The position numbers and the translations under genes were made by a program. DNA of 64,000 bases, taken from positions 62,001 to 126,000 of the forward strand of contig NZ_CP099959.1 in assembly GCF_040409815.1 (NCBI RefSeq), in the 5' to 3' direction. This DNA comes from Polynucleobacter sp. UK-FUSCHL-C3 (GTDB lineage: Bacteria > Pseudomonadota > Gammaproteobacteria > Burkholderiales > Burkholderiaceae). Below the pieces are notes generated by a model. The model worked only from the letters and a program-made list of their open reading frames with translations. It did no database searches and was not told the origin of the DNA. The first letter of the stretch is position 1, and every line of letters starts with the position of its first letter. Below, piece after piece: positions 29,773-40,230 of the stretch.

Positions 29773-30396
29773 ATGTTGACACTCGCGCTATCCAAAGGGC
29801 GCATCTTCGAGGAAACAGCCCCAGTCTTGGCTAAGGCTGGAATACGTCCACTAGAAAATCCTGAGCAGTCGCGCAAATTGATTATCCCAACTTCGAACCC
29901 AGAAGTGCAGATCATTATTGTGCGAGCTTCCGATGTGCCTACTTATGTGCAATTTGGGGCGGCTGATTTTGGGGTGGCCGGTCAAGACGTCCTTTTAGAA
30001 AAGGGTAGCGATGGTTTGTATGTACCGATCGATTTAGGGATTGCACGTTGCCGGATGGCGGTAGCTGTTAAGAATGGGTTTGATTATGCAGGGGCGGTTC
30101 GTCAGGGCTCACGCTTGCGCGTAGCAACCAAGTATGTCAATTGCGCCCGTGAGCACTTTGCGAACAAAGGCGTTCATATTGATACGATCCATTTGTATGG
30201 CTCGATGGAGCTAGCGCCCTTAGTTGGCTTAGCTGATGCGATTGTCGATCTAGTATCCACGGGTAACACTTTGCGCGCTAATAATTTGGTTGAGGTGGAA
30301 TCAATCACCGATATCAGTGCACGCCTTATTGTGAATCAGGCGTCCTATAAGCGTAAGCGTACGGCCATCAAAAAATTACTGGATGCGTGGCAGTAA
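29773..30396 (+). CDS. hisG: ATP phosphoribosyltransferase, short form
   Basis: HisG condenses ATP with PRPP, the first step of histidine synthesis. The 207-residue product lacks the C-terminal regulatory domain of the long form (about 300 residues), so it is the HisGS type, known to need the HisZ regulatory subunit. Motifs include [27 protein letters not shown] and the PRPP loop [14 protein letters not shown]. No hisZ is in the window. It starts 10 bp after murA and overlaps hisD by 1 bp. Confidence 0.95.
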   Translation: MLTLALSKGRIFEETAPVLAKAGIRPLENPEQSRKLIIPTSNPEVQIIIVRASDVPTYVQFGAADFGVAGQDVLLEKGSDGLYVPIDLGIARCRMAVAVKNGFDYAGAVRQGSRLRVATKYVNCAREHFANKGVHIDTIHLYGSMELAPLVGLADAIVDLVSTGNTLRANNLVEVESITDISARLIVNQASYKRKRTAIKKLLDAWQ

Positions 30397-31733
30397 TGTC
30401 TAAGGTATCAAACCAAACTGTGATGGTACAACGTTTAACGAGTAGTGATCCTAACTTTAAGAAAACATTATTGGCAAGTCTTTCATTGCCATCGGCCGAT
30501 GATCAAGCAATTGATGTAGTGGTGATTGCTATCTTGGCTGAGGTTAAGTCTAGAGGGGATGAGGCGCTATTAAGTTACACCAAACAATTTGATCGACTGT
30601 CTGCTAATCGTATTTCTGATCTTGAGATTAAACAGGCAGATCTAGAAGCAGCCTATCGTTCTTTACCGAGCGAGCAAGCCAAGGCGTTAGAGATTGCTGC
30701 ACAGCGGGTACGCGCCTATCACGAGAAACAAAAAGAGGCGGCAGGTTGTCGTTCATGGGAATACACCGAGCCCGACGGTACCCGTTTAGGTCAAAAAGTA
30801 ACTCCTTTAGACCGCGTCGGTATTTATGTGCCAGGTGGTAAGGCAGCTTATCCATCATCTGTTTTGATGAATGCAATCCCAGCAACCGTTGCAGGCGTTG
30901 GAGAAATCATCATGGCGGTGCCAACCCCCGATGGTGCTCGCAACCCTTTAGTCTTGGCTGCCGCTTATTTAGCAGGAGTACATCGCGTATTTACCATCGG
31001 TGGCGCACAAGCTGTTGCTGCACTTGCGTATGGAACGCAAACAGTTCCTGCGGTTGATAAGATCGTGGGTCCTGGTAACGCCTATGTGGCCGCTGCAAAG
31101 CGTCGTGTCTTTGGCACGGTGGGCATTGACATGATTGCCGGCCCTTCAGAGATCTTGGTGCTCTGTGATGGCAGCACCGATCCCGATTGGATTGCGATGG
31201 ATTTGTTCTCGCAGGCAGAGCATGATGAATTAGCCCAGTCGATTTTGCTGTGTCCTGATCCTAATTTTATTGATAAGGTCAATCAGAGCATTCAAAAGCT
31301 ATTACCGCAAATGCCACGTGAGAAAGTGATTCGAGCATCGTTGCAAAACAGGGCTTTGTTGATTGAAGTAAGCGATATGAATGAAGCCTGTCAGATTGCC
31401 AACCTGATTGCTGCCGAGCATTTAGAGATATGTACGCAAGAGCCACAACGTTGGGCTGAGCAAATTCGGCATGCAGGCGCAATCTTTATGGGTTCGTATA
31501 CGAGTGAATCTCTCGGGGATTATTGTGCGGGTCCTAATCACGTCTTACCAACGGCGCGTACCGCCCGTTTCTCTTCCCCATTGGGTGTCTATGACTTCAT
31601 GAAGCGCTCAAGCTTAATTGAAGTAAGCGAAGCAGGAGCGCAAACGCTCGGACCAATTGCGAGCACCCTAGCGCACGGCGAGGGCTTGCAAGCCCATGCG
31701 CGTGCCGCTGAGATGCGCCTCAAGAAAAAATAA
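30396..31733 (+). CDS. hisD: Histidinol dehydrogenase
   Basis: HisD makes the last two oxidations, histidinol to histidine, with zinc and NAD. From the ATG at 30396 the product is 445 residues. It has [15 protein letters not shown], the [13 protein letters not shown] region, [25 protein letters not shown], the zinc-binding QAEHDE and [12 protein letters not shown] at 30387 would add 3 residues, but the ATG overlapping the hisG stop (TAATG) fits coupled translation better. It converges on hisC with a 5-bp gap. Confidence 0.96.
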   Translation: MSKVSNQTVMVQRLTSSDPNFKKTLLASLSLPSADDQAIDVVVIAILAEVKSRGDEALLSYTKQFDRLSANRISDLEIKQADLEAAYRSLPSEQAKALEIAAQRVRAYHEKQKEAAGCRSWEYTEPDGTRLGQKVTPLDRVGIYVPGGKAAYPSSVLMNAIPATVAGVGEIIMAVPTPDGARNPLVLAAAYLAGVHRVFTIGGAQAVAALAYGTQTVPAVDKIVGPGNAYVAAAKRRVFGTVGIDMIAGPSEILVLCDGSTDPDWIAMDLFSQAEHDELAQSILLCPDPNFIDKVNQSIQKLLPQMPREKVIRASLQNRALLIEVSDMNEACQIANLIAAEHLEICTQEPQRWAEQIRHAGAIFMGSYTSESLGDYCAGPNHVLPTARTARFSSPLGVYDFMKRSSLIEVSEAGAQTLGPIASTLAHGEGLQAHARAAEMRLKKK

Positions 31734-31738
31734 TTGGT

Positions 31739-32824
31739 TTAGACAGAAAGTATTTCTTTTAATGCCGCAAGGAAAGCGCTCATTTGCTCATCGGTGCCGA
31801 TGGTGATTCGCAAGAATTGATCAATACGTTTTGTTTTGAAGTGCCGCACAATAATTCCCCGATCACGTAATGCTTGATGGATCCTTGCGCCATCATGTTT
31901 GGGGTGTCGTGTAAAGACAAAGTTCGCACTGGAGGGCAGGGTCTCAAAACCAAGTACATCTAGTTCCTTGACAAATTGAGATCGTGTTGTCATAACTTTA
32001 CTCGACATGGCATCCAAATGAGCTTGATCTTCCATCGCGGCGATTGCACCCACTTGCGCTAGCCTACCTAATGGGTAAGAGTTAAAACTATTTTTGACTC
32101 GTTCTAGACCGGTGATCAGGTCTGGGTGGCCTAATGCATAACCAACTCGTAATCCTGCCAGTGCTCGTGATTTAGAAAGGGTGTGGGTAATTAGTAAATT
32201 AGGTGGATTGTTTTGCAGAAGAGGTACGCAAGACTCAGTTCCATAGTCAACATAGGCTTCATCAATCACCACAATGCTGTCGGTATTTTGAAGAAGCAAT
32301 AACTCGACTTGTGAAAGTGGCAGACCGCATCCTGTGGGCGCATTGGGGTTGGGGAAAATGATCCCGCCATTACCACCATATTGTTTACTCAATTCCAAAT
32401 AGTCTTCCACCCGAACGGCAAACTGATCATCTAAGGCAATGGTGCGATGCTCAATTCCAAAGAGTTGGCAGTAGACTGGGTAGAAGCTATAGCTAATGTC
32501 TGGAAATAAAACAGGCCGATTAGGGTGTTTGAGAAGACCTAGAAAGGCATGCGCCAAGACCTCATCAGAGCCATTGCCCACAAAGACTTTATTGGATGTG
32601 ATGCCATGATGCTTAGCAATCACTTCTTTGAGATCTTTGGCATCCGGATCGGGGTACAGACGCAGGTTGTCGTTATTAGCTTGCGCAATCGCTGCTAGTG
32701 CCTTGGGGGATGGCCCATAGGGACTCTCGTTGGTATTGAGCTTTACGAGCTTTTCAAGCTTCGGTTGCTCACCCGGCACATAGGGGCTAAGATTTTGTAG
32801 GTCAGGGTTCCAAAAGCGGCTCAT
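31739..32824 (-). CDS. hisC: Histidinol-phosphate aminotransferase, inverted within the his cluster
   Basis: PLP enzyme converting imidazole-acetol phosphate to histidinol phosphate. From the ATG at 32824 the product is 361 residues, with [39 protein letters not shown] and the PLP lysine Lys218 in [21 protein letters not shown] at 32857 would add 11 residues. It lies on the opposite strand to every other his gene, convergent with hisD (5 bp) and divergent from hisB (82 bp). In Burkholderia hisC is co-directional at this place, so a local inversion is inferred. Confidence 0.95.
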   Translation of the reverse strand: MSRFWNPDLQNLSPYVPGEQPKLEKLVKLNTNESPYGPSPKALAAIAQANNDNLRLYPDPDAKDLKEVIAKHHGITSNKVFVGNGSDEVLAHAFLGLLKHPNRPVLFPDISYSFYPVYCQLFGIEHRTIALDDQFAVRVEDYLELSKQYGGNGGIIFPNPNAPTGCGLPLSQVELLLLQNTDSIVVIDEAYVDYGTESCVPLLQNNPPNLLITHTLSKSRALAGLRVGYALGHPDLITGLERVKNSFNSYPLGRLAQVGAIAAMEDQAHLDAMSSKVMTTRSQFVKELDVLGFETLPSSANFVFTRHPKHDGARIHQALRDRGIIVRHFKTKRIDQFLRITIGTDEQMSAFLAALKEILSV

Positions 32825-32906
32825 AGAGGGAGTGAAGTGATTGATTTTGAATGACAAATGATATTATGAACCCCTAAACCCATTTTATTTTTTTGAACGC
32901 CACACT

Positions 32907-33494
32907 ATGCGCCAAGCGGATGTAAGTCGAAATACTTCTGAGACAAAGATCCAAATTACATTAAATTTGGATGGAACGGGTAAGGCCGATCTGAACTCGG
33001 GAGTCCCCTTTTTAGACCACATGCTCGATCAAATTGCGCGGCACGGCATGATTGATCTCAAGGTCCATGCCAAGGGCGACACTCATATTGATGATCATCA
33101 CACCGTGGAAGATGTTGGCATTACCCTGGGTCAAGCTATTGCAAAGGCGGTGGGCGATAAGGCAGGCATTACTCGCTATGGACACTCTTACGTACCTCTT
33201 GATGAGACCCTCTCTCGAGTCGTGGTTGATTTTTCGGGTAGACCCGGTTTGGAGTTCAATGTACCATTTACTCGTGCTCGTGTGGGTGACTTTGATGTTG
33301 ACCTAAGCATTGAGTTCTTTCGGGGGTTTGTCAATCATGCGGGAGTGACCCTGCACATCGATAATATTCGGGGCGTGAATGCGCACCATCAAATCGAGAC
33401 TGTATTTAAGGCCTTTGGAAGAGCTCTGCGGATGGCATTGAGTGTTGATCCGCGCTCCCCGAATGCCGTTCCATCCACCAAAGGAAGTTTGTAA
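32907..33494 (+). CDS. hisB: Imidazoleglycerol-phosphate dehydratase
   Basis: Manganese enzyme that dehydrates IGP in histidine synthesis. The 195-residue protein is the monofunctional form, without the phosphatase domain found in enterobacteria. It starts [16 protein letters not shown] and has metal-binding [18 protein letters not shown] and [21 protein letters not shown]. Because hisC is inverted upstream, hisB heads a second his transcription unit and needs its own promoter in 32825-32906; TATTAT at 32862-32867 is a possible -10, without a well-placed -35. Confidence 0.96.
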   Translation: MRQADVSRNTSETKIQITLNLDGTGKADLNSGVPFLDHMLDQIARHGMIDLKVHAKGDTHIDDHHTVEDVGITLGQAIAKAVGDKAGITRYGHSYVPLDETLSRVVVDFSGRPGLEFNVPFTRARVGDFDVDLSIEFFRGFVNHAGVTLHIDNIRGVNAHHQIETVFKAFGRALRMALSVDPRSPNAVPSTKGSL

Positions 33495-33536
33495 TACTGC
33501 CCCCTTTCTATTGCTAAAGAATCGATTGAGCTAGCG

Positions 33537-34187
33537 ATGCATATCGCCATTGTTGATTACGGGATGGGTAATTTGCGTTCGGTCTCTCAGGCCCTGCATC
33601 ATGTCGCCCCAGACTGCAAGATCAGCATTGCCAATGATGCGCAAGAGATCCTCCGCTCCGATCGAGTTGTGTTGCCGGGTCAGGGGGCGATGCCAGATTG
33701 CATGGCACAGCTACGCTCCTCTGGTTTGCTTGATGCGGTCTTGTTATCTGCGCGCGAGAAACCTCTTCTTGGAATTTGTGTGGGCGAGCAGATGTTGTTT
33801 GAAGAAAGCGAAGAGTGTAAGCCAGGGGTGGCGACTAACACCGCTTGCTTAGCACTTATGCCTGGCAAAGTTGTTCGTTTTGCCTTGTCCGGAACCCAAG
33901 AAGACGGCTCAGAATACAAAATCCCGCATATGGGTTGGAACCAGGTCCGTCAAGACCAAGATCATCCTTTATGGCATGGCATACCCGATATGAGCAGTTT
34001 TTATTTTGTTCACAGCTATTATGTAAAAGCCAGTAGGTCGGAAGATGCTGTAGGATCAACCAATTACGGGGGGTGGTTTACATCTGCCGTGACTCGGGAT
34101 AATATTTTTGCTACGCAGTTTCATCCAGAAAAAAGTGCTCAACACGGACTTAAGCTCTATCAAAACTTTGTCGCTTGGCGACCTTGA
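33537..34187 (+). CDS. hisH: Imidazole glycerol phosphate synthase, glutaminase subunit
   Basis: HisH releases ammonia from glutamine for HisF. The 216-residue class I amidotransferase has the N-terminal [14 protein letters not shown], oxyanion strand PGQGAMPDC, nucleophile Cys81 ([11 protein letters not shown]) and the His-Glu pair in [12 protein letters not shown]. All triad residues are present. Two genes on lies its partner hisF. Confidence 0.96.
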   Translation: MHIAIVDYGMGNLRSVSQALHHVAPDCKISIANDAQEILRSDRVVLPGQGAMPDCMAQLRSSGLLDAVLLSAREKPLLGICVGEQMLFEESEECKPGVATNTACLALMPGKVVRFALSGTQEDGSEYKIPHMGWNQVRQDQDHPLWHGIPDMSSFYFVHSYYVKASRSEDAVGSTNYGGWFTSAVTRDNIFATQFHPEKSAQHGLKLYQNFVAWRP

Positions 34188-34220
34188 TCCCACACAACAT
34201 TTCCTTTACGCCATTTATTT

Positions 34221-34967
34221 ATGTTGTTAATCCCCGCAATCGATATTAAAGATGGACATTGTGTTCGTCTTGAGCAAGGCGATATGAACCGTAGCACGGT
34301 ATTCTCTGAAGATCCTGCTGCGATGGCAAAGCATTGGTTAAGTAAGGGCGCAAGACGCTTACATTTGGTTGATCTGAATGGCGCATTTGCTGGTAAGCCA
34401 AAAAATGAGTCTGCCATTAAGGCGATCTTGAAAGCCGTTGGTAATGACATTCCAGTTCAACTGGGTGGTGGTGTACGTGATCTAGAGACCATTGAGCGAC
34501 TTTTGGATGACGGTATTAGTACCATCATTATTGGCACAGCGGCTGTGAAGAACCCTGGATTTTTACAAGATGCCTGTACTGCATTTGCGGGTCATATCAT
34601 GGTGGGTCTCGATGCCAAAGACGGTAAGGTGGCAACCGATGGTTGGAGCAAGCTCACGGGTCATGAGGTGATTGATTTGGCGAAGAAGTTTGAGGACTAT
34701 GGCGCTGAAGCTATCATTTATACCGATATAGGCCGTGATGGCATGCTCAAGGGCATTAATCTAGAGGCGACCGTGAAACTGGCTCAGTCTGTGCGCATTC
34801 CTGTAATCGCGAGCGGTGGGCTGTCAAATAAGAAAGATATCGAAGCACTTTGCAAGGTAGAAGACGAGGGCATCATGGGCGTCATTGCTGGACGGTCGAT
34901 TTATAACGGTGACCTTGATTTTGCAGAGGCTCAAAAATACGCTGATCAACTTAGTAAGAGTCAGTAA
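34221..34967 (+). CDS. hisA: Phosphoribosyl-formimino-AICAR ribotide isomerase
   Basis: HisA is a TIM barrel that opens the sugar of ProFAR by an Amadori rearrangement. The 248-residue protein has catalytic Asp8 in [14 protein letters not shown], the phosphate-binding GGGVRD and a second barrel-half motif with [11 protein letters not shown], then ASGGLSN. It starts 33 bp after hisH and ends 3 bp before hisF, which is homologous. Confidence 0.96.
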   Translation: MLLIPAIDIKDGHCVRLEQGDMNRSTVFSEDPAAMAKHWLSKGARRLHLVDLNGAFAGKPKNESAIKAILKAVGNDIPVQLGGGVRDLETIERLLDDGISTIIIGTAAVKNPGFLQDACTAFAGHIMVGLDAKDGKVATDGWSKLTGHEVIDLAKKFEDYGAEAIIYTDIGRDGMLKGINLEATVKLAQSVRIPVIASGGLSNKKDIEALCKVEDEGIMGVIAGRSIYNGDLDFAEAQKYADQLSKSQ

Positions 34968-34970
34968 AGC

Positions 34971-35732
34971 ATGCTCAATAAGAGGATTATTCCTTGCCTT
35001 GATGTCACTGCAGGGCGAGTGGTGAAGGGTATAAATTTTGTGGGTTTGCAAGACGCGGGTGATCCCGTTGAGATTGCGCAACGTTACGACGGTCAAGGCG
35101 CTGATGAACTCACCTTTTTAGATATCACCGCAACCTCAGATGAGCGCGATCTAATTTTGCACATCATTGAGGCCGTTGCTTCGAAGGTATTCATTCCATT
35201 AACGGTGGGTGGTGGAGTTCGAGAGCTAAGCGATGTACGTCGTCTCTTAAATGCGGGTGCGGATAAGGTCAGCATGAACTCCTCGGCAGTTGCGAACCCC
35301 GATCTAGTTTCCGAGACCTCGGCTTACTATGGATCGCAATGCATTGTGGTGGCCATTGATGCAAAGCAAAGCGCCCCTAATCGTTGGGAAGTGTTTACGC
35401 ATGGTGGCCGCAAGAACACTGGTATTGATGTCATTGAATGGGCCAAAGAGGTTGCCAAACGAGGAGCCGGAGAAATACTTTTAACCAGCATGGATCGGGA
35501 TGGCACCAAAGACGGTTTTGATTTGACGCTCACTGCGGCGGTGAGTCATGCGGTTTCCGTGCCGGTGATTGCCTCCGGTGGCGTAGGTGGTTTACAAGAT
35601 TTGGTTGATGGTATTCAGATTGGTAAAGCGGATGCCGTTTTGGCAGCGAGTATCTTTCATTATGGGCAGCATACGGTACAAGAAGCGAAGCAGTTTATGG
35701 CGAGCAAGGGAATTGCGATTAGACTTGACTGA
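34971..35732 (+). CDS. hisF: Imidazole glycerol phosphate synthase, cyclase subunit
   Basis: HisF is the TIM-barrel cyclase that uses HisH-derived ammonia to form IGP and AICAR. The 253-residue protein has catalytic Asp11 in [38 protein letters not shown], the second Asp in VVAIDAK and [15 protein letters not shown]. Length is normal. The gap to hisI is 16 bp. Confidence 0.97.
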   Translation: MLNKRIIPCLDVTAGRVVKGINFVGLQDAGDPVEIAQRYDGQGADELTFLDITATSDERDLILHIIEAVASKVFIPLTVGGGVRELSDVRRLLNAGADKVSMNSSAVANPDLVSETSAYYGSQCIVVAIDAKQSAPNRWEVFTHGGRKNTGIDVIEWAKEVAKRGAGEILLTSMDRDGTKDGFDLTLTAAVSHAVSVPVIASGGVGGLQDLVDGIQIGKADAVLAASIFHYGQHTVQEAKQFMASKGIAIRLD

Positions 35733-35748
35733 TCGAGCTCAACTAAAT

Positions 35749-36150
35749 ATGACAACGCCCAAATTAACCAAGACTCCCACTTTGCAAGCAGGCCCGTGGC
35801 TTGATCGTATTGTTTGGAACGATCTGGGTTTAGTGCCTGTGATTGCACAAGAGGCTTCTTCGGGCGATATCTTGATGATGGCCTGGATGAATCAAGAGGC
35901 TTTATTACAAACTTTGCAAAAGGGTGAGGCGGTCTATTGGTCGCGCTCACGCAATAAGTTATGGCACAAGGGCGATGAGTCTGGCCACTTTCAGACCATA
36001 CGTGAGATCCGTTTGGATTGCGACGGCGATACTCTTTTGCTCATTGTTGATCAGAAGGGTGGTATTGCCTGCCATACTGGCAGACACAGTTGTTTCTTTA
36101 ATGAATGGGACCCGGTCGCCAGTAACTGGGTCGATACAATAAAGCCATGA
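35749..36150 (+). CDS. hisI: Phosphoribosyl-AMP cyclohydrolase
   Basis: HisI opens the adenine ring of PR-AMP, the third step of histidine synthesis. From the ATG at 35749 the product is 133 residues and monofunctional, not fused to HisE. Landmarks are [31 protein letters not shown], the metal-binding Asp cluster DCDGDT and the cysteines in [14 protein letters not shown] longer frame starts inside hisF but has no support. It overlaps hisE by 4 bp. Confidence 0.95.
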   Translation: MTTPKLTKTPTLQAGPWLDRIVWNDLGLVPVIAQEASSGDILMMAWMNQEALLQTLQKGEAVYWSRSRNKLWHKGDESGHFQTIREIRLDCDGDTLLLIVDQKGGIACHTGRHSCFFNEWDPVASNWVDTIKP

Positions 36151-36527
36151 CAGACAGCAAAGCTAATTTAGATTCTGTATTGGCCTACCTTGCCGATGTG
36201 GTCGATCAGCGCCGTGCCGATCTGGCTGCCGGCAAGATTGATGCAAGCAGTTCATATATCGCCCAACTGTTCACCAAGGGGGATGATGCGGTTTTGAAAA
36301 AGATTGGGGAGGAGGCGACCGAGACCGTGTTGGCTGCCAAAGACTCTCGGCAGCATCAATTGGACCCAAAACACCAAGCCTTATTTGTGGGTGAGATGGC
36401 GGATTTATGGTTCCATTGTCTTGTTGCCCTATCCAAGTTCAATTTACGTCCCGAGGATGTCTTAGCTGAACTCAAGCGTCGGGAGGGGGTTTCGGGCTTG
36501 GCTGAGAAAGCGGCCCGTAAGCCTTAA
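36147..36527 (+). CDS. hisE: Phosphoribosyl-ATP pyrophosphatase
   Basis: HisE hydrolyses PR-ATP to PR-AMP. The 126-residue all-alpha protein is of the MazG-like NTP pyrophosphatase superfamily. It has [31 protein letters not shown], with the acidic magnesium-binding residues in GEEATE, and a second [13 protein letters not shown] helix. Its ATG overlaps the hisI stop (ATGA). It is the last his gene of the operon; hinT follows. Confidence 0.94.
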   Translation: MTDSKANLDSVLAYLADVVDQRRADLAAGKIDASSSYIAQLFTKGDDAVLKKIGEEATETVLAAKDSRQHQLDPKHQALFVGEMADLWFHCLVALSKFNLRPEDVLAELKRREGVSGLAEKAARKP

Positions 36528-36582
36528 TTAACCCTAAGTAGCCCCACGCTCCTTGTTTTGGGGAGGTTTTCGGGTAAGATCC

Positions 36583-36954
36583 ATGTCCATGAATCATTCC
36601 AGCCATGACCCCAGTTGCATTTTTTGCAAGATTATTGCAGGGGAAATACCTTGCCAAAAGGTCTTTGAGGACGAAGAAATCCTCGCTTTTAATGACATTA
36701 ATCCGGCAGCCCCAGTCCATTTTTTGATCATTCCCAAAAAACATATCCCTATGCTGGAATCTGCCACTGCCCACGATGCACCATTGCTAGGTAGAATGAT
36801 GGAATTAGCCCCGCGTTTGGCTCTACAACAAGGATCTCGGCCTGGAAAAGAGGGTGGTTTTCGGGTGTTGGTGAACAATGGCGCTGATGGGGGTCAAGAG
36901 GTTTACCACTTGCATTTGCATGTGATGGGCGGGCCACGCCCCTGGAAAAAATAA
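36583..36954 (+). CDS. hinT: HIT-family purine nucleoside phosphoramidase (HinT-like)
   Basis: HinT-type proteins hydrolyse adenosine phosphoramidates and acyl-adenylates. From the ATG at 36583 the product is 123 residues; 36589 is another possible ATG. It has [33 protein letters not shown] and the histidine triad HLHLHVMGG. Placement between hisE and tatA is the usual one in Burkholderiaceae. Upstream the gap after hisE is 55 bp. The physiological substrate is unknown. Confidence 0.92.
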   Translation: MSMNHSSHDPSCIFCKIIAGEIPCQKVFEDEEILAFNDINPAAPVHFLIIPKKHIPMLESATAHDAPLLGRMMELAPRLALQQGSRPGKEGGFRVLVNNGADGGQEVYHLHLHVMGGPRPWKK

Positions 36955-36971
36955 TTTTAGGAGAAATTGAG

Positions 36972-37199
36972 ATGGGCTCATTTAGTATTTGGCATTGGTT
37001 AATCGTATTGGCGATCATTTTGTTGGTGTTTGGCACCAAGAAATTGCGTAATATCGGCTCAGATTTAGGCGGAGCAGTGAAAGGTTTTAAAGATGGTATG
37101 AAGCCTGGTGAAGAAGCTAAGACCGATCAAATTCAGTCGCAAGCAGCCCCTGCTGACAAAACAGTGGACGTGCATGCGAAGGACGTTAATAAGTCCTAA
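36972..37199 (+). CDS. tatA: Twin-arginine translocase subunit TatA
   Basis: TatA oligomerises to form the passage for folded proteins. The 75-residue protein starts [20 protein letters not shown] with its single membrane helix, then the hinge [23 protein letters not shown] amphipathic helix and a polar tail. A TAGGAG site precedes the ATG. It is followed by tatB after 66 bp and tatC. The Rieske protein at 45118 is a likely substrate. Confidence 0.96.
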   Translation: MGSFSIWHWLIVLAIILLVFGTKKLRNIGSDLGGAVKGFKDGMKPGEEAKTDQIQSQAAPADKTVDVHAKDVNKS

Positions 37200-37265
37200 G
37201 CCATTCCATTTGTACTTAGCAGAACACTTTTCTACTAGCGCTAATCAAGAACCGGCGATGCATCG

Positions 37266-37757
37266 ATGATTGATCTTGGTATATCAAAGCTCGCCCTGAT
37301 CGCAGTGGTGGCTTTGATTGTGGTGGGTCCCGAACGTTTACCCAAGGTTGCTCGCATGGCGGGCAATTTATTTGGACGCGCTCAGCGCTATATGAATGAA
37401 GTGCGCTCCGAGGTTAATCGCCAAATAGAGCTTGACGAGTTCAAGAAACTGCGTGAAGCGAGCACCGACGCCATGAAGGAGATGGAGAGCACCTTAAATG
37501 CTACGGTGCAAGAAGCCAATGTCAATCTCAGTGATCAGGCAGAACCAAAGACCGATGATTACGCTAGCGCTATTTTAGAATCAGCACCAGACGTTACCAA
37601 GGTGTATCGCGATGCCCTGCGTCAGGGGCGAGATAGTTGGGGTGTGAAACGTACTGCGAGACCATTATGGTTTAAGCATTCCGCTGGAATTCGTACGAGA
37701 GTTCAGTCGGGCGCTGCACGCGTGAAGCGCTTTAAGCGACCAGTGTTGCATAAGTAA
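37266..37757 (+). CDS. tatB: Twin-arginine translocase subunit TatB
   Basis: TatB forms the receptor complex with TatC that recognises twin-arginine signals. The 163-residue protein starts MIDLGISKLALIAVVALIVVG. The Glu-Arg-Leu-Pro motif (GPERLPKVAR) follows the membrane helix, then an amphipathic helix rich in charged residues and a basic C-terminal tail. Length and order between tatA and tatC agree with TatB. Confidence 0.95.
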   Translation: MIDLGISKLALIAVVALIVVGPERLPKVARMAGNLFGRAQRYMNEVRSEVNRQIELDEFKKLREASTDAMKEMESTLNATVQEANVNLSDQAEPKTDDYASAILESAPDVTKVYRDALRQGRDSWGVKRTARPLWFKHSAGIRTRVQSGAARVKRFKRPVLHK

Positions 37758-37802
37758 GCTCAAAACAATAAACCAACAATCAAAAGAACACTAAAATCAA
37801 CG

Positions 37803-38588
37803 ATGTCTGATACAAACTTCGACACCAAAGAGACGGAGCAAAAAGAGGGTTTTCAAGAAACCTTCATGTCGCATCTCTTTGAGTTGCGAGATCGGGTTGT
37901 TAAGTCGGCCATCGCGGTGATCATTGTGTTTGTTTCCCTGGTTTACTGGGCCCCTGACATCTTCCATTTATTTGCCAAGCCAATGCTGGATTCCTTGCCG
38001 GCAGGCGGCAAGATGATTGTCACCGATGTGACCGGCTCCTTTTTTGTGCCTATGAAGGTCACCATGTTGGTTGCCTTTTTAATTGCCTTACCAATAGTTC
38101 TTTACCAAGTTTGGGCTTTTATAGCACCAGGCCTTTATACTCATGAACGGAAGTTGGTTCTTCCATTGGTAGTAAGTAGTTACTCACTCTTTTTGATCGG
38201 CATGTCATTTGCCTATTTTTTGGTCTTCCCAACCGTCTTTCAGTTCATGGCAAGCTATAACGCCCCATTGGGCGCTGAGATGTCGACTGATATTGATAAG
38301 TACCTAAGTTTTGCCATGTCGACGTTTTTAGCCTTTGGTATTACCTTTGAAGTCCCGGTCGTGGTGGTGGTTTTGGTCAAAATGGGCATTGTCTCGATTG
38401 AAAAACTTCGAGAGATAAGACCGTATGTCATCGTCGGCGCCTTCATTATTGCGGCTGTTGTTACCCCCCCAGACGTGCTATCCCAGCTTTTATTGGCGAT
38501 TCCGATGTGCATTCTTTACGAGCTCGGACTGTTTATTGCTCGTTTCTACCTACCCAAAACAGAATCTCCAGAAGAAAAAACAGCTTAG
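37803..38588 (+). CDS. tatC: Twin-arginine translocase subunit TatC
   Basis: TatC is the six-helix core receptor for twin-arginine signal peptides. The 261-residue protein has the N-terminal SHLFELRDRVVKS motif, then YQVWAFIAPGLYTHERK, the FGITFEVPVVVVVL motif, and a last pair of helices ending in a Glu/Lys-rich tail. All family landmarks are present. Transcription runs towards a porin after 169 bp with its own candidate promoter. Confidence 0.97.
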   Translation: MSDTNFDTKETEQKEGFQETFMSHLFELRDRVVKSAIAVIIVFVSLVYWAPDIFHLFAKPMLDSLPAGGKMIVTDVTGSFFVPMKVTMLVAFLIALPIVLYQVWAFIAPGLYTHERKLVLPLVVSSYSLFLIGMSFAYFLVFPTVFQFMASYNAPLGAEMSTDIDKYLSFAMSTFLAFGITFEVPVVVVVLVKMGIVSIEKLREIRPYVIVGAFIIAAVVTPPDVLSQLLLAIPMCILYELGLFIARFYLPKTESPEEKTA

Positions 38589-38635
38589 AACTATAAGTAA
38601 TTGATTTAAATGGATTATTTCCTTAAATTGAGCTG

Positions 38636-38665
38636 TTGCATCAATACAACGAATAGCCATATAAA
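38636..38665 (+). promoter_or_regulatory. Candidate sigma-70 promoter of the porin gene
   Basis: TTGCAT (38636-38641) and TATAAA (38660-38665) are 18 bp apart in the 169-bp gap after tatC. This would give a leader of about 85 nt before the porin ATG. A GGAGAT site lies about 10 nt before the ATG. Predicted by eye. Confidence 0.4.
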
Positions 38666-38757
38666 AGATTTAAAAGAATGTATTTACATAGAAAAACCGG
38701 ATAATTCTAGTGTCCTGAAGCAATTCGGGCAATTCTTAACTTATGGAGATTTAAACA

Positions 38758-39966
38758 ATGAAAAAATCACTATTTGCACTTGCGGCAGTTAGCGCATTTG
38801 CTGGTGTAGCACAAGCTCAGTCTAGCGTGACTGTGTATGGTTTAGTTGATGCTGGTGTAGGCGTAACCAATATAGACTACAACACAGTTCAAAAACAAAA
38901 CCAAACTACTATCGGCGGTTTCCAAAGCGGTAACGGAACTGGTAACTTATCCGGCTCACGTTTAGGCTTTCGTGGCGTAGAAGATTTAGGTGGTGGCGAT
39001 CGTGCCGGCTTCGTCCTTGAGACAGCCATTAACTATAACAACGCAACTGCCCCAACAGTCGCAGCAACCATGACTGACGTTGCAGGTGCAACTAATGCAA
39101 CGATGTTTGGCAACGTTCGCCAAGCATATGCATCTCTCGGTAATAGCAAATTTGGAGAGTTGCGTATTGGTACCCAAAACTCATTGCTCAAAGACGCTAC
39201 CGAGGGATTTGACCCACAAGGTGGTCCAAATATGACTGGTTCTGGTTCGTTATATCAACAGGGTACCGTTACACGCTATAGCCAAGCGGCTACTTATCAG
39301 GCGCCTACTATGGCAGGTATTACCTTGAGAGTGCAGACAACCGTTGATGGCACAGCCTCAAATAATGGTGGAGCAACCGCAGCTAATGCGGTTCCAACAA
39401 GCAACCGCTCAAGTTCAGCTAGCTTAGATTTTACCCAAGGCCCAATTAAGGTCGGCGGTATTTATGAGCGCAGAACAACGTGGGCACTAAACGTAGGTAC
39501 TGCAGCAGCTGCCGCCTCGGGCGGAGCAGGTAACGGGTTCAATCAGATGGTAGCAGTTGGCCCCGGTGGCACTTTATCAGCAATCGCACCTAGCATTAAT
39601 TACTATGCATTAGGCGCAAGTTATGATTTGAAGATGGTTAAACCTGCTGTGCTGTATTACAACCAAAGTGTTAACGGTGCGAATACACAGCAATCTGGTA
39701 CAACATCTGGCGTATTGTTTGGTTTAACTGCTCCATTGTCTGCAGCATTAACTGTGACAGCGTCATATACTGGTGGAAAAGTAACAAATAACAATACCGG
39801 AGTTTACGATACAGCCGGTATGCAATTTGTTGCTAATTACAATCTTAGCAAGAGAACCGGTGTCTATGCGGGCTATGGCTCAACTGACTGGAAATCGAAA
39901 ATTCCAACAACTACAGCCAGCGTAACTTACCAGCAATACACTATTGGTATGCGTCATACATTCTAA
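38758..39966 (+). CDS. Gram-negative porin, betaproteobacterial type
   Basis: Trimeric 16-stranded outer-membrane channel of the Burkholderia/Neisseria porin family. The 402-residue protein has a signal peptide ending AQAQ (about residue 20), the mature start SSVTVYGLVDAGVG, and the constriction-loop region with GSRLGFRGVEDLGGGDRAGFVLE. It ends YTIGMRHTF, with the C-terminal Phe needed for insertion. Surface loops are rich in Thr, Ser, Ala and Asn. It has its own promoter candidate and terminator and stands at the edge of the A+T-rich island. Substrate preference cannot be read. Confidence 0.95.
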   Translation: MKKSLFALAAVSAFAGVAQAQSSVTVYGLVDAGVGVTNIDYNTVQKQNQTTIGGFQSGNGTGNLSGSRLGFRGVEDLGGGDRAGFVLETAINYNNATAPTVAATMTDVAGATNATMFGNVRQAYASLGNSKFGELRIGTQNSLLKDATEGFDPQGGPNMTGSGSLYQQGTVTRYSQAATYQAPTMAGITLRVQTTVDGTASNNGGATAANAVPTSNRSSSASLDFTQGPIKVGGIYERRTTWALNVGTAAAAASGGAGNGFNQMVAVGPGGTLSAIAPSINYYALGASYDLKMVKPAVLYYNQSVNGANTQQSGTTSGVLFGLTAPLSAALTVTASYTGGKVTNNNTGVYDTAGMQFVANYNLSKRTGVYAGYGSTDWKSKIPTTTASVTYQQYTIGMRHTF

Positions 39967-40010
39967 TTTGAAGCTAGCATCTGCTAGTTAAATTTAGGTC
40001 TGAAGTTAAA

Positions 40011-40042
40011 AAAACCCACTGTGATCTCACAGTGGGTTTTTT
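40011..40042. terminator. Strong bidirectional terminator after the porin
   Basis: A perfect 13-bp stem (40011-40023 with 40028-40040) with an ATCT loop is flanked by A-rich sequence on the left and T-rich sequence on the right, so it can stop transcription in both directions. A small hairpin (39974-39978 with 39983-39987) lies just upstream, directly after the porin stop. Sequence from 40041 to 40230 is A+T-rich and holds nothing else recognisable. Confidence 0.92.
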
Positions 40043-40230
40043 ATTATAAAAAGAGTATTAATGTGGTGATAAAAAAAATAAAAAACCAGAGTGATTAAAA
40101 AACATTTAAACACAAAAAAAAGAGTATCTAGGTGATGGAAATTAAAAAAACACCAAAAAGGGTCATCGATATATACTTATTAAAAAAAATGAACTGAAAA
40201 AGCAAACTTAGAAATGAAAAATTAAGCATT

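Noticed and set aside
32841..32867. TTGATT and TATTAT as a promoter for hisB
   Set aside because: The spacing is only 15 bp, too short for a confident sigma-70 promoter; the TATTAT is mentioned only as a possible -10.
35587..35748. N-terminal extension of hisI inside hisF
   Set aside because: The extension is only the shifted frame of hisF; HisI proteins start near the ATG at 35749.
38610..38792. A 60-codon open frame between tatC and the porin
   Set aside because: It covers the candidate porin promoter and leader and runs into the porin signal-peptide region in another frame; the product has no family features.
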